Below are positions 19,979-31,541 of a stretch of DNA of 64,000 nucleotides, piece by piece. Within the stretch, counting starts at the first letter, position 1, and each line of letters begins with the position of its first letter. The stretch covers positions 1 through 64,000 of the forward strand of contig JACPOI010000002.1 in assembly GCA_016185015.1 (NCBI GenBank), written 5' to 3'. The notes beneath the pieces are model-generated. The model made no database searches and was not told the DNA's origin. It saw only the letters and a list, made by a program, of their open reading frames with translations. The DNA comes from Burkholderiales bacterium (GTDB taxonomy: Bacteria; Pseudomonadota; Gammaproteobacteria; Burkholderiales; Burkholderiaceae_C). The translations under genes were made by a program, and so were the position numbers.

Positions 19979-20470
19979 ATGGCGATTGTTGTCAACAAAC
20001 CGATTCCGGAATTCGAAGCCAACGCCACCAGTGGCGTCCGGGTTTCCAACACCTCCCATCTCGGTCAGACCCTGGTCCTGTATTTCTATCCCAAGGACAA
20101 CACCCCGGGCTGCACGACCGAAGCCATGCAGTTCCGCGACAAATACAAGGATTTCGTCAAGGCCGGCGCCATGGTATTTGGCGTTTCGCGCGACAACATG
20201 AAGTCGCACGACGAGTTCAAGTCCAAGCTCGAACTGCCCTTCGAACTGATCGCCGACACCGAAGAAAAGATGTGCCACATGTTCGGCGTGGTCAAGAACA
20301 AGATCATGTACGGCAAGAAGGTCAAGGGCATCGAGCGCAGCACCTTCCTGATCGGCGCCGATGGCATCCTCAAGCAGGAATGGCGCGGCCTCAAGGTCCC
20401 CGGCCACGTGGACGAGGTCCTCAAGGCCGTCAAGGCCCTCAAGAAGGCTGCCGCCGCTGCGACCGCCTGA
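19979..20470 (+). CDS. bcp: Bcp/PrxQ-type peroxiredoxin lacking the usual resolving cysteine
   Basis: The 163-residue thiol peroxidase reduces H2O2 and organic peroxides. The peroxidatic cysteine is C45 in YPKDNTPGCTTEAM. The resolving cysteine of classical Bcp, five residues later, is M50 here, so it should act as a 1-Cys enzyme or use another cysteine or a thiol partner. One further cysteine lies near residue 98 (EKMCHMFG). The ATG at 19979 was chosen over an in-frame TTG three codons upstream. A lysine/alanine-rich tail ends the protein, followed by a strong terminator. Confidence 0.92.
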   Translation: MAIVVNKPIPEFEANATSGVRVSNTSHLGQTLVLYFYPKDNTPGCTTEAMQFRDKYKDFVKAGAMVFGVSRDNMKSHDEFKSKLELPFELIADTEEKMCHMFGVVKNKIMYGKKVKGIERSTFLIGADGILKQEWRGLKVPGHVDEVLKAVKALKKAAAAATA

Positions 20471-20575
20471 GCCTGACCGTTCCTGATGCTTTTGAGCAAC
20501 AGGGGCATGTACTTTCAGACGGCTCATGCATAATGAATTCATGCCGTTGAGGTTTGCAACCGCTCACGCCAAACG

Positions 20576-20606
20576 AAGCCGCCCAGGTTTACCGGGCGGC
20601 TTTTTT
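20576..20606 (+). terminator. rho-independent terminator after bcp
   Basis: AAGCCGCCC and GGGCGGC form the stem around a 9-nt loop, followed by six T. It ends about 45 bp before the chosen phoH start, which argues against the longer phoH frame that begins inside it. Confidence 0.88.
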
Positions 20607-20652
20607 GTTTTCCGCACGGCAACCGCCCCACTCTCCTCCAGCTCCACCACCC

Positions 20653-22335
20653 ATGCCCCTGCCTCCCGCCCCCACCAAGCGCGCCGCTCTCCTCACTCCT
20701 GAAGCCTTCGAAGCCCCGGCCCGAGGCAAGCCACGCAGCGGCCGCAAGACCTCGGCCTCCTTCGACGCCCCTGAATCCCCGCACAAGGTTCAGGCGCGCG
20801 ACCTGTTCGAACATGGCGCGAGCCTGGGAAGCGACGCCCAGGGCCCGGCCATCCAGGTGGAGACCCGGCGCGCCCCGCCCCGCCCCGCCCCCAGCACCCA
20901 GGAGAAGCAACAGGACCGGCCGCGCTCGAAAAAGGCCGCCCCAACCGGTCCGGCCAAGCTGTTCGTGCTCGACACCAATGTGCTGATGCACGACCCCATG
21001 TGCCTGTTCCGCTTCGAGGAACACGACATCTTCCTGCCCATGATCGTGCTGGAGGAACTCGACGGCCACAAGAAAGGCATGACCGAGGTGGCGCGCAACG
21101 CCCGCCAGACCAGCCGCACGCTGGACGCCCTGGCCGGCGCCCAGGGCGCCGACATCACCACCGGCCTCAAGCTCGACAGCACCGGCCACCGCGAGGCCGG
21201 CGGCAAGCTCTTCTTCCAGACGCAACCGCTCAACTACACCTTGCCCACCAGCCTGCCCCAGGGCAAGGCCGACAACCAGATCCTCGGCGTGGTGGAGGCG
21301 CTGCGCGTGCAGTACGCCCCGCGCGAGGTCGTGCTGGTGTCCAAGGACATCAATATGCGCGTCAAGGCACGCGCGCTGGGCCTGGCCACCGACGATTACC
21401 AGAACGACAAGACCCTGGAAGACGGCGACCTGCTCTACTCCGGCTCGCTGGCGCTGCCGCCCGATTTCTGGACCACCGAGGGCCAGAGCGTGGAGAGCTG
21501 GCAGCAGGGCCAGCACACCTTCTACCGCATCACCGGGCCGATCGTGCCCAATCTGCACATCAACCAGTTCGTCTACTTCGAGGCCCCGGGCGAGCCGAGC
21601 TTTTATGCCCGCGTGACCGAGATCCGCGGCAAAAGCGCCGTGCTCAAGACGCTCAAGGACTACACCCACCTCAAGCACGCCGTCTGGGGCGTGGCCACCC
21701 GCAACCGCGAACAGAACTTTGCCATGAACCTGCTCATGGACCCCGAGGTGGACTTCGTCACCCTGACCGGCACGGCCGGCACCGGCAAGACCCTGATGGC
21801 GCTGGCCGCCGGCCTGACCCAGGTGCTGGACGACCGGCGCTACACCGAGATCATCGTGACCCGCGCCACCGTGAGCGTGGGCGAGGACATCGGTTTCCTG
21901 CCCGGCACGGAAGAGGAAAAGATGGGCCCCTGGATGGGCGCGCTGGACGACAACCTCGAAGTGCTGTCCAAGACCGACACCGGCGCCGGCGAATGGGGGC
22001 GCGCGGCCACCAGCGAGCTGATCCGCAGCCGCATCAAGATCAAGAGCATGAACTTCATGCGCGGGCGCACCTTCCTGAACAAGTACGTCATCATCGACGA
22101 GGCGCAGAACCTGACCCCGAAGCAGATGAAGACGCTGATCACGCGCGCCGGCCCGGGCACCAAGATCATCTGCATGGGCAACCTGGCGCAGATTGACACG
22201 CCCTACCTTACCGAGGGCTCATCGGGCCTGACCTTCGCGGTCGACAAGTTCAAGGGCTGGCCGCACGGCGGGCACATCACGCTGGCACGCGGCGAACGTT
22301 CGCGCCTGGCGGATTTCGCGAGCGAGGTCCTGTAG
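20653..22335 (+). CDS. phoH: PhoH-family protein with N-terminal PIN domain
   Basis: This 560-residue cytoplasmic protein is of the PIN-PhoH (PhoH2) type. A low-complexity, proline/basic N-terminus of about 95 residues precedes a PIN ribonuclease domain (KLFVLDTNVLMHDP through DINMRVKARALGLATDDY). A PhoH ATPase domain follows, with Walker A TGTAGTGKTLMA and Walker B YVIIDEAQNL. It is probably an RNA helicase/nuclease linked to RNA processing or stress. ATG 20653 is preferred because the frame upstream crosses the bcp terminator. Confidence 0.93.
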   Translation: MPLPPAPTKRAALLTPEAFEAPARGKPRSGRKTSASFDAPESPHKVQARDLFEHGASLGSDAQGPAIQVETRRAPPRPAPSTQEKQQDRPRSKKAAPTGPAKLFVLDTNVLMHDPMCLFRFEEHDIFLPMIVLEELDGHKKGMTEVARNARQTSRTLDALAGAQGADITTGLKLDSTGHREAGGKLFFQTQPLNYTLPTSLPQGKADNQILGVVEALRVQYAPREVVLVSKDINMRVKARALGLATDDYQNDKTLEDGDLLYSGSLALPPDFWTTEGQSVESWQQGQHTFYRITGPIVPNLHINQFVYFEAPGEPSFYARVTEIRGKSAVLKTLKDYTHLKHAVWGVATRNREQNFAMNLLMDPEVDFVTLTGTAGTGKTLMALAAGLTQVLDDRRYTEIIVTRATVSVGEDIGFLPGTEEEKMGPWMGALDDNLEVLSKTDTGAGEWGRAATSELIRSRIKIKSMNFMRGRTFLNKYVIIDEAQNLTPKQMKTLITRAGPGTKIICMGNLAQIDTPYLTEGSSGLTFAVDKFKGWPHGGHITLARGERSRLADFASEVL

Positions 22336-22360
22336 ACCTTGTGGGTCGGACCACACGCGA

Positions 22361-22416
22361 ACTGCCCCGGAAGCGGGGCAGTCACACAAGAAAAAAGGGG
22401 CCGTCAGGCCCCTTTT
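22361..22416. terminator. two hairpins between convergent phoH and dnaB
   Basis: The first hairpin is ACTGCCCC/GGGGCAGT (22361-22382). The second is AAAAGGGGCC-GTCA-GGCCCCTTTT (22393-22416), a perfect bidirectional terminator with A and T tails. Together they insulate phoH from dnaB. Confidence 0.88.
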
Positions 22417-22432
22417 CCGTGGTCGCGGCAGA

Positions 22433-23845
22433 TCAGAAGTCGCCGCTGCCGTAGCCGCCGGCCAGACTCTCGAAGCGCGTGAGGTTCTTCAGGAAGGCCA
22501 GCTTGACCACACCGGTCGGGCCGTTACGCTGCTTGGCGATGATGATCTCGGCCACGCCGGGTTCCTTGCAGGCTTCCTTGGTGTAGTACTCGTCGCGGTA
22601 GATGAACATGATGATGTCCGCGTCCTGCTCGATGGCGCCGGATTCGCGCAGGTCACTCATCATGGGGCGCTTGTCGGGGCGGGTCTCCACACTGCGGTTG
22701 AGCTGCGAGAGCGCGATCAGGGGGCAGCCCAGCTCCTTGGCCAGCATCTTCATGCCGCGCGAGATTTCGCCAAGTTCGGTGGCGCGGTTCTCGTCGTTGC
22801 CCGACGAGCCGCTCATGAGCTGCAGGTAGTCGACCACGATGAGGCCGAGCTTGCCGCCGCACTGGCGCGCGAGGCGGCGCGCGTTGGCGCGCAGTTCGCT
22901 GGCGGTCAGGCCGGCGGTCTCGTCGATGTGCAGGGAGATGGTGCGCAGCTTCTCGATGGCCTCGGTCAGGCGCGGCCACTCTTCATCCGTCAGCTTGCCG
23001 GTGCGCAGGTGACCCTGGTCGATGCGGCCGATGGAACCCACGATACGCACCGCCAGCTGGGCGGCACCCATTTCCATGGAGAACACCGCCACCGGCAACT
23101 GCTCGTTGAGCGCCACGTGCTCGGCGATGTTGATGGCAAAGGCCGTCTTGCCCATGGAGGGGCGGGCTGCCAGCACGATCATGTCGCCCGGCTGCAGGCC
23201 GGAGGTCATGCGGTCCAGGTCGTAGAAGCCGGTGGGCACACCCGTGATGTCGTTGGGGTTGTCGGCCATCTCCTGCACGCGGTCCAGCAGGTCCACCACC
23301 AGGGTGTCCATGGACTGGAAGCCGCGCTTCATGCGCGAACCTTCCTCGCCGATGTTGAAGATCTTCTGCTCGGACTCGTCCAGGATGGCCGCCACCGGCC
23401 GGCCCTGGGGGTTGAAGGCGTTGGTGGCGATCTCGTCACTGGCCGCCACCAGCTTGCGCAGGATACCGCGCTCGCGCACGATCTCGGCGTAGCGGCGGAT
23501 GTTGCCGGCGCTGGGCACGTACTGCGCGAGGGCGTTCAGGTAGGCCAGGCCACCGGTTTCCTCGGCCTTGCCCTGGCTTTGCAGCTGCTCGAAGACGGTG
23601 ATCACGTCGGCCGGGCGGCTGCCGTTGATCAGCTGGCCGATGGCGCCGTAGATCAGCCGGTGCTCGTAACGGTAGAAGTCACCATCGCCCAGCAGGTCGT
23701 TGACGCGGTCCCAGGCGGCGTTGTCCAGCAACAGCCCCCCGAGGACGCTGGATTCGGCCTCGATGGAGTGCGGCGGGACACGCAGTTGCGCGATCTGGCG
23801 GTCGGGGCTGAAGCCTTCGTCTACGGCGGTCAATACGGCTGACAT
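22433..23845 (-). CDS. dnaB: replicative DNA helicase DnaB
   Basis: The 470-residue hexameric helicase drives the replication fork. The N-terminal primase-interacting domain (about 20-130) contains PPHSIEAESSVLGGLL, and the RecA-like C-terminal domain has Walker A ARPSMGKTAFAINIA, Walker B LGLIVVDYLQLMSG and the arginine region SDLRESGAIEQDADI. Full length and no intein. It lies downstream of, and on the same strand as, the rpsF-rplI operon but is separated from it by a terminator. Confidence 0.98.
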   Translation of the reverse strand: MSAVLTAVDEGFSPDRQIAQLRVPPHSIEAESSVLGGLLLDNAAWDRVNDLLGDGDFYRYEHRLIYGAIGQLINGSRPADVITVFEQLQSQGKAEETGGLAYLNALAQYVPSAGNIRRYAEIVRERGILRKLVAASDEIATNAFNPQGRPVAAILDESEQKIFNIGEEGSRMKRGFQSMDTLVVDLLDRVQEMADNPNDITGVPTGFYDLDRMTSGLQPGDMIVLAARPSMGKTAFAINIAEHVALNEQLPVAVFSMEMGAAQLAVRIVGSIGRIDQGHLRTGKLTDEEWPRLTEAIEKLRTISLHIDETAGLTASELRANARRLARQCGGKLGLIVVDYLQLMSGSSGNDENRATELGEISRGMKMLAKELGCPLIALSQLNRSVETRPDKRPMMSDLRESGAIEQDADIIMFIYRDEYYTKEACKEPGVAEIIIAKQRNGPTGVVKLAFLKNLTRFESLAGGYGSGDF

Positions 23846-23975
23846 TCAGTGGTGTTCCTTGTGGTTTTCTATCCTACGACGCGGCGCGCCCAGCGTCGAG
23901 TGAAATGCTGTGGACAACCCATTGAATAACTGTGGGCAGTCTGTGGACTTGCAAGGATAAGTCGCTGCCCCAAAG

Positions 23976-24009
23976 AAAAAGCCGCCTGGGCCAGAGCCCG
24001 GCGGCTTTT
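23976..24009 (-). terminator. terminator after rplI
   Basis: On the minus strand AAGCCGCC...GGGC pairs with GCCC...GGCGGCTT, followed by a T-run. It lies just beyond the rplI stop and before the dnaB promoter region. Confidence 0.8.
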
Positions 24010-24025
24010 CAGGAGATCAGCCGGG

Positions 24026-24478
24026 TCAGGCGGTTTCGCCGTACACGGAGATGGTGATCTCGACGACCACGTCGGTGTGCAGGGCCACGCTGACCGTGCT
24101 GTCGCCGACCATCTTGATCGGGCCGTTGGGCATGCGCACCTGGGCCTTGCTCACCTTGTAGCCGGTCTTGACCAGCTCTTCGGCGATGTCGTAGTTGGTG
24201 ACGGAACCGAACAGGCGACCGTCCACGCCGGCCTTCTGGGTCAGCTTGAGGGTGGTGCCAGCCAGCTTCTCGCCCAGGGCCTGGGATTCGGCCAGCTTGG
24301 CGGCTGCTGCCTTTTCCAGTTCGGCGCGGCGGACTTCGAAGTCCTTCTTGGCCGCTTCGGTGGCGCGACGGGCGCGGCCGGAGGGGATCAGGAAGTTGCG
24401 GGCGTAGCCGTCTTTCACCTTGACGATTTCGCCGAGGTTACCCAGGTTCACGACCTTGTCGAGCAGAATGATTTGCAT
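24026..24478 (-). CDS. rplI: 50S ribosomal protein L9
   Basis: The 150-residue two-domain ribosomal protein starts [20 protein letters not shown] and has the glycine-rich [15 protein letters not shown] segment. It ends with the C-terminal domain region [20 protein letters not shown]. It is the last gene of the rpsF-priB-rpsR-rplI operon, 13 bp after rpsR. Length and sequence are normal. Confidence 0.98.
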   Translation of the reverse strand: MQIILLDKVVNLGNLGEIVKVKDGYARNFLIPSGRARRATEAAKKDFEVRRAELEKAAAAKLAESQALGEKLAGTTLKLTQKAGVDGRLFGSVTNYDIAEELVKTGYKVSKAQVRMPNGPIKMVGDSTVSVALHTDVVVEITISVYGETA

Positions 24479-24491
24479 GGTCTGTTCTTCC

Positions 24492-24773
24492 TTAGATGCG
24501 GTGCTGGTCGCTGTACGGCAGCATCGCCAGGAAGCGAGCGCGCTTGATAGCGGTGTTGAGCTGGCGCTGGTAGATGGCGCGGGTGCCGGTCAGGCGGGCC
24601 GGGATGATCTTGCCGTTTTCGGCGACGAAATCACGCAGCGTGTCGATGTCCTTGTAGTCGATTTCCTCGACGCCGGCGACGGTGAAGCGGCAGAAACGCT
24701 TGCGCTTGAACAGCAGCGACTGGGTGTTGCGCTTGGGGCGCTTGTCTTTGTTGAATTTCTTGAACGTGGCCAT
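24492..24773 (-). CDS. rpsR: 30S ribosomal protein S18
   Basis: The 93-residue S18 contains [20 protein letters not shown] and ends [11 protein letters not shown]18 pairs with S6 in the platform of the 30S subunit, and their genes flank priB here. The start ATG follows AGGAGG. A single CRF motif is seen, not a four-cysteine zinc form. Confidence 0.98.
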   Translation of the reverse strand: MATFKKFNKDKRPKRNTQSLLFKRKRFCRFTVAGVEEIDYKDIDTLRDFVAENGKIIPARLTGTRAIYQRQLNTAIKRARFLAMLPYSDQHRI

Positions 24774-24785
24774 GGGGCCTCCTGT

Positions 24786-25085
24786 TTAATCTTGACTGAA
24801 ATCTTGGATGTGAAATACCAGGTTCTTGCCGTTGCGGGGAGTGGCGACAAAGCCTTGGAACCTCCAGCTGCTGCCGACTGCCTGCTTGACAAGCCGTTCA
24901 GCCAGCGCGCCAAAGGCAACTGCCTTGACGCTAGCCTTCACCTGCCGTTCCTGTCCTGCTTCCTGGCGCAGCGACTCGTGTTCGAGCCGCAGATCCAGGG
25001 CCGGCACTCCGGCCGGCGTGTATCGCATGGCGTTGAGCTCTGCGATCGAAGCATTCAGGTCCAGCTGGTTGGCGCCGGGGTTCAC
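24786..25085 (-). CDS. priB: primosomal replication protein N (PriB)
   Basis: The 99-residue OB-fold single-stranded-DNA-binding protein works in restart of stalled forks with PriA. It reads NQLDLNASIAELNAMRYTPA at the N-terminus and WRFQGFVATPRNGKNLVFHI near the end. The start is GTG at 25083-25085, preceded by AGAGGA and 15 bp from the rpsF stop. Its position between rpsF and rpsR is the classical arrangement in beta- and gammaproteobacteria. Confidence 0.95.
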   Translation of the reverse strand: MNPGANQLDLNASIAELNAMRYTPAGVPALDLRLEHESLRQEAGQERQVKASVKAVAFGALAERLVKQAVGSSWRFQGFVATPRNGKNLVFHIQDFSQD

Positions 25086-25100
25086 TCCTCTGCTTAACGA

Positions 25101-25466
25101 TCAGGCCTGGAATTCAGCCTGCTGGGCCTTGCGGGCGTCTTCACGCTCGACGGTCTTCATCATGGAAGACGGGCCGGTTTCGGCCTTCTTCTTCAGAACC
25201 GTCAGGTGACGCAGCACGGCGTCGTTGAACTTGAAGGCATGCTCCAGTTCAGCCATCACAGCCTGGTCGGCTTCGATGTTCAGGCACAGGTAATGGGCCT
25301 TGGCCAGCTTGTTGATCATGTAGACCATCTGACGACGGCCCCAGTCTTCAACGCGGTGGATCTTGCCACCGCCGGTGGTGATCATGCCCTTGTAGCGCTC
25401 GAGCATGGCGGGGACCTGCTCGCTCTGATCCGGATGGATCATGAGGACGATTTCGTAATGACGCAT
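25101..25466 (-). CDS. rpsF: 30S ribosomal protein S6
   Basis: The 121-residue S6 starts [20 protein letters not shown] and has the typical [20 protein letters not shown] core. ATG 25464-25466 with AAGGAG upstream is clearly preferred over the longer open frame, which extends into the promoter. It is the first gene of its operon. The leader may carry the S6:S18-binding RNA element (see the regulatory entry). Confidence 0.98.
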   Translation of the reverse strand: MRHYEIVLMIHPDQSEQVPAMLERYKGMITTGGGKIHRVEDWGRRQMVYMINKLAKAHYLCLNIEADQAVMAELEHAFKFNDAVLRHLTVLKKKAETGPSSMMKTVEREDARKAQQAEFQA

Positions 25467-25538
25467 TGATACTCCTTGTGGATTGAAGCCATCCCCGGCG
25501 TCTACTGGGGTACGGCAAGGTGGGAACCAAGCATTATA
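25467..25538 (-). promoter_or_regulatory. rpsF operon promoter (-10) and candidate S6:S18-binding leader
   Basis: A perfect -10 TATAAT lies at 25533-25538 on the minus strand and overlaps the stop codon of the upstream symporter gene; no convincing -35 is seen. The leader of about 60 nt folds as CCTTG...CAAGG outside, GCC/GGC and CCCC/GGGG inside, with CCG near the internal loop. That resembles the S6:S18 autoregulatory motif known from rpsF leaders (inference). Confidence 0.5.
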
Positions 25539-27870
25539 GCCCATCCGGTCTGGGTGCTGCTTCCGGAGGCTCTCGGCGCGATATCAGGCTGACCAGGACG
25601 GTCACGGCAAAGCCGGCCGCGACACCAAACACGCCCGCCGAGATCGGCTGAATGCCGAACCATAGCCCGGATTCGACCAAACCCAGCGCAGCCCGAACCG
25701 ATGACGCATTGACCAGCATGTAATAGACCGTCACCCCGACCCCTGTCAGCATGCCGGCAACCGCCGCCTGACGGCTGGTGCGGCGCCAGAAGATGCCCAG
25801 CACCATGGCCGGGACGAAGGCACTGCCAGCCAGCGAGAAGGAGGCGGAGACCATGTTGAGAATGTCGGCCGGCTTGAGGGCCGCCACATAGGCCGCCGCC
25901 AGCGCCGCCACCATCAACGTGAACTTGGAGAGGATCACGCGACGCATCTCGTTGACCCGGTCGCCCTCGTCCCCCCGTCGGTAAATGTCATGGGAAATGG
26001 CATTGCCGATGGTCAGCAGCAAACCGTCTGCTGTCGACAAGGCCGCCGCCAGCCCCCCGGCGGCAACCAGCCCGGAGATCACATACGGCAAGCCCCCCAG
26101 CTCCGGCATGGCCAGCATCACGATATCTGCCCCCAGCTTGAGTTCGGAAAACTGCAGCAGGTTGTCGCGATTGACATCGCTGATCGAGAGCAGGGAGCTG
26201 TCCACCCGGGCCCACTGCAGCATCCAGGCCGGCAGGTCGTCAAACCTCTGTCCGACCAGATGGCTCATCACTTCGAACTTGACCAGCACCGCCAGCGCCG
26301 GCGCAGACACATACAGCAGGCAGATGAAAAAGAGCGACCAGCCGACCGAGCTGCGCGCCTCGGCCACCGATGGCGTCGTGAAATAGCGCGTGAGCAGGTG
26401 CGGCATGCCGGCGGTGCCGATCATGAGACAGAACATGAGGGCCAGGAAATTCAGACGCGACGTCTCGAAAGCCTGGCGCTCCTGCGGCGTCCCCAGGGGA
26501 TCGCCGGCAAACGGCTGCACATGCGTCGGCATGCCGCCCAGGGGCTTGGCCCTGCTGAGGTTTTCCTGCATGGCCCGGGTCCACACCTCGCGAGCTGCCT
26601 GTGCATCCTTGGGCAGCATGGCAATTTCGCGCCGTACGCTGGTGATCGACTCGGCATCCGTACGCGACTCCATCAGCAGGCGTAATCGCTCCTTGAGCCA
26701 TGCACGCTCTTCCTGCAAGGACACCTCGACATTGAGCAGCTTGCGCTCATAGTCCCGCGCCCGGCGTGCGTACTCCTGGATGACCTCCTGCTCTGCCGGG
26801 GATGCCGCAAGCTGCTTCTCCATCTCGGAGATCTTGGCCAATTGCTGCCCATACACCAGCGGTGCCAGGGGATTTCCCAGCTGCTTGTAGGCCAGCCAGG
26901 ACACCGGGATCATGAACGCCAGGATCAGGATCACGTACTGCGCCACCTGCGTCCACGTCACCGCCCGCATGCCCCCAAGAAAAGAGCAGACCAGCACGCC
27001 CCCCAACCCCAACAGGATACCGATCTCGAAGTGCACCCCGGTCAGCCGCGAGCTGATCAAGCCGACACCATAGATCTGCGCCACCACATAGGTGAAGGAA
27101 CACAGCACGGCGGCCAGCGCGGCAATCCGCCGCGGCCAGACCCCCGCAAAACGCTGATCAAAGAAGTCGGGGACGGTGTAGAGCCCCCGCTCCCGAAGAT
27201 GGGGTGCCACCAGCAGGGCGACCAGGCAGAAACCACCAGTCCAGCCCAGCACGTAGGCCAGTCCGCCGGTCTGCGACTCGCTGCCGGAAAAACCCTGCAG
27301 GTACAGGCCGCCAGCAAGACTGATGAAGGAGGCGGCGCTCATCCAGTCGGCTGCGGTCGCCATGCCGTTGTAGACGGCCGGCACCCTGCGCCCGGCGACG
27401 TAATACTCGGAGGCGACGGTGGTCCGGTTGTAGACCCCGATCACGGCATACAGGCCGACCGTCACGAACAGGAAGATGGCCCCGATCCAGTTTCTTGACA
27501 GCCCCCAGTACTCGGCCAGCGACAGCAAGCCCAGAAAGACCAGCAGGCCCAGCACGTAATACGCGAACAGACGGTGCAGGCGCCGCTTGTGACCCGAATA
27601 GGCCAGCGCATCCTGGCCGGGGAGTTGCCGGCCATCGCGCCGGTTGGTCACCCAGGCAAACAGGGCCGTGATCACGGTGAAAACGATCAAGGCCCCTTGA
27701 GAGGCAAACCAGAAGCTGAAGGGCCAGCCGGCCACGACCTGCTGCAGATCATGCGCAAAGAACATGACACCGAAGGATGCTATGAACCAGACCAGAAGCA
27801 GAATGCTGCGCAGGGTCAGCCACCGCCGCAGCACACCGGTCAGGCCATGACCCCGCACAGGGCTCACCAT
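25534..27870 (-). CDS. DUF4212 and sodium/solute symporter fusion with coiled-coil insert
   Basis: This is a 778-residue membrane protein. Residues about 16-80 match the small-subunit DUF4212 (two helices; [20 protein letters not shown]). From about 95 it continues as an SSS-family sodium/solute symporter of the ActP/VC_2705 type ([36 protein letters not shown]). Between helices, residues about 340-470 form a charged, probably coiled-coil insert rich in E, K and R, not usual in ActP. The probable substrate is a short carboxylate such as acetate (inference). The stop overlaps the rpsF promoter. It lies downstream of ppsA with a 43-bp gap, which fits gluconeogenic growth on organic acids. Confidence 0.87.
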   Translation of the reverse strand: MVSPVRGHGLTGVLRRWLTLRSILLLVWFIASFGVMFFAHDLQQVVAGWPFSFWFASQGALIVFTVITALFAWVTNRRDGRQLPGQDALAYSGHKRRLHRLFAYYVLGLLVFLGLLSLAEYWGLSRNWIGAIFLFVTVGLYAVIGVYNRTTVASEYYVAGRRVPAVYNGMATAADWMSAASFISLAGGLYLQGFSGSESQTGGLAYVLGWTGGFCLVALLVAPHLRERGLYTVPDFFDQRFAGVWPRRIAALAAVLCSFTYVVAQIYGVGLISSRLTGVHFEIGILLGLGGVLVCSFLGGMRAVTWTQVAQYVILILAFMIPVSWLAYKQLGNPLAPLVYGQQLAKISEMEKQLAASPAEQEVIQEYARRARDYERKLLNVEVSLQEERAWLKERLRLLMESRTDAESITSVRREIAMLPKDAQAAREVWTRAMQENLSRAKPLGGMPTHVQPFAGDPLGTPQERQAFETSRLNFLALMFCLMIGTAGMPHLLTRYFTTPSVAEARSSVGWSLFFICLLYVSAPALAVLVKFEVMSHLVGQRFDDLPAWMLQWARVDSSLLSISDVNRDNLLQFSELKLGADIVMLAMPELGGLPYVISGLVAAGGLAAALSTADGLLLTIGNAISHDIYRRGDEGDRVNEMRRVILSKFTLMVAALAAAYVAALKPADILNMVSASFSLAGSAFVPAMVLGIFWRRTSRQAAVAGMLTGVGVTVYYMLVNASSVRAALGLVESGLWFGIQPISAGVFGVAAGFAVTVLVSLISRREPPEAAPRPDGL

Positions 27871-27913
27871 GGTGCTGTCATCAGGTTAATGATGCCGGTC
27901 ACCATGGCGGATT

Positions 27914-30307
<2,394 letters not shown>

Positions 30308-30522
30308 GGGAAAGCTCCAGAGTTTAAAAACCGGGGTACACAAGCCGGCACGATGCCGCTTGCGCCCATGCCAACGGCCAGCCTTTGCTCTTTTTCTGGT
30401 GGGGCGTTGCGTTGCATGGAAGAATCTATGGGTGAATCCGCGATTTTATTCCCACCCGGGGTAAACCATGCTGTTTTTGCATGTAACTCGATAACAATTT
30501 CCACACACCAGCGTCCACCGCC

Positions 30523-31344
30523 ATGCCCAACCGCACCGTCTTTTTCATTTCCGATGGCACCGGCATCACGGCCGAAACCTTCGGCAATGCCATCCTGGCC
30601 CAGTTCGAGGTCGACCTGCACCACGTACGCCTGCCCTTCATCGACACCGTGGACAAGGCGCACCAGGCGGTGCGCCAGATCAACCACACGGGCGAGGTGG
30701 AGGGTAAAAAGCCCATCGTCTTCACCACCCTGGCCAACGAAGAGGTGCACCAGATCATCAACGAGGGCTGCAAGGGCATGTTGCTGGACATGTTCGGTAC
30801 CTTCGTGAATCCGCTGGAGGAAGAGCTGGGCATCAAGTCGCACCACCGCATCGGCCGCTTCAGCGACGTCAGCAAGAGCCAGGCGTACCACGACCGCATC
30901 GAGGCCATCAATTTCTCGCTGGCGCACGACGACGGCCAGTCCAACCGCGACCTGGCCAGCTCGGATGTGATCCTCGTCGGCGTGAGCCGCAGCGGCAAGA
31001 CGCCGACCTCGCTGTACCTGGCCATGCAGTACGGGCTGAAGGCCTCCAACTACCCGCTGATCCCGGAAGACTTCGAGCGCCAGCACCTGCCCCCGGCCCT
31101 GGTGCCCCACAAGGCCAAGATCTTCGGCCTGACCATCAACCCCGATCGGCTCAGCGAGATCCGCAATGAGCGGCGCCCCAACTCCAAATACGCCTCGCTG
31201 GAGAACTGCCGCATGGAGGTGGCCGCCGCGGAGTCCATGATGCGGCGCGCCGGCATCCGCTGGCTCTCGACCACCACCAAGTCGATCGAAGAGATCGCCA
31301 CCACCATCCTGCAAGAGATCCGGCCTGAACGGCTGAGCTACTAA
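30523..31344 (+). CDS. ppsR: PEP synthase regulatory protein (kinase/pyrophosphorylase)
   Basis: This 273-residue DUF299 protein inactivates PpsA by ADP-dependent phosphorylation and restores it by Pi-dependent dephosphorylation. It begins RTVFFISDGTGITAETFGNA and has the P-loop-like VGVSRSGKTPTSLYLA (about 151-166). The C-terminus GIRWLSTTTKSIEEIATTIL is typical. Its place directly divergent from ppsA supports PpsA as substrate rather than PPDK. A strong terminator follows. Confidence 0.96.
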   Translation: MPNRTVFFISDGTGITAETFGNAILAQFEVDLHHVRLPFIDTVDKAHQAVRQINHTGEVEGKKPIVFTTLANEEVHQIINEGCKGMLLDMFGTFVNPLEEELGIKSHHRIGRFSDVSKSQAYHDRIEAINFSLAHDDGQSNRDLASSDVILVGVSRSGKTPTSLYLAMQYGLKASNYPLIPEDFERQHLPPALVPHKAKIFGLTINPDRLSEIRNERRPNSKYASLENCRMEVAAAESMMRRAGIRWLSTTTKSIEEIATTILQEIRPERLSY

Positions 31345-31364
31345 AAAAGCCCCCTTCCTCCCCG

Positions 31365-31400
31365 AAAACCGGCCGGCATCACTGCTTGGCCGGTTTTTTT
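31365..31400 (+). terminator. terminator after ppsR
   Basis: AAAACCGGCC pairs with GGCCGGTTTT around a 13-nt loop, followed by a T-run. It separates ppsR from the iron-regulated receptor gene. Confidence 0.85.
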
Positions 31401-31420
31401 ACGTAAACATCAAAAAACGT

Positions 31421-31440
31421 AATGCGAATGATTTGTATTT
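31421..31440 (+). promoter_or_regulatory. probable Fur box before the TonB-dependent receptor
   Basis: AATGCGAATGATTTGTATT matches the palindrome AATGAGAATAATTCTCATT at 14 of 19 positions. An AT-rich stretch (GTATACTTTCGTAAAT) follows within the promoter region of the receptor gene. Iron repression is inferred. Confidence 0.6.
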
Positions 31441-31541
31441 GTGTATACTTTCGTAAATCTTTGTAGCAAGCCACGCCGACGGGCCCCAGGGCCTCGGGCG
31501 GTTGTAGCCAGCCATCGTTCTTCAAACCTTCAGGTGACACC

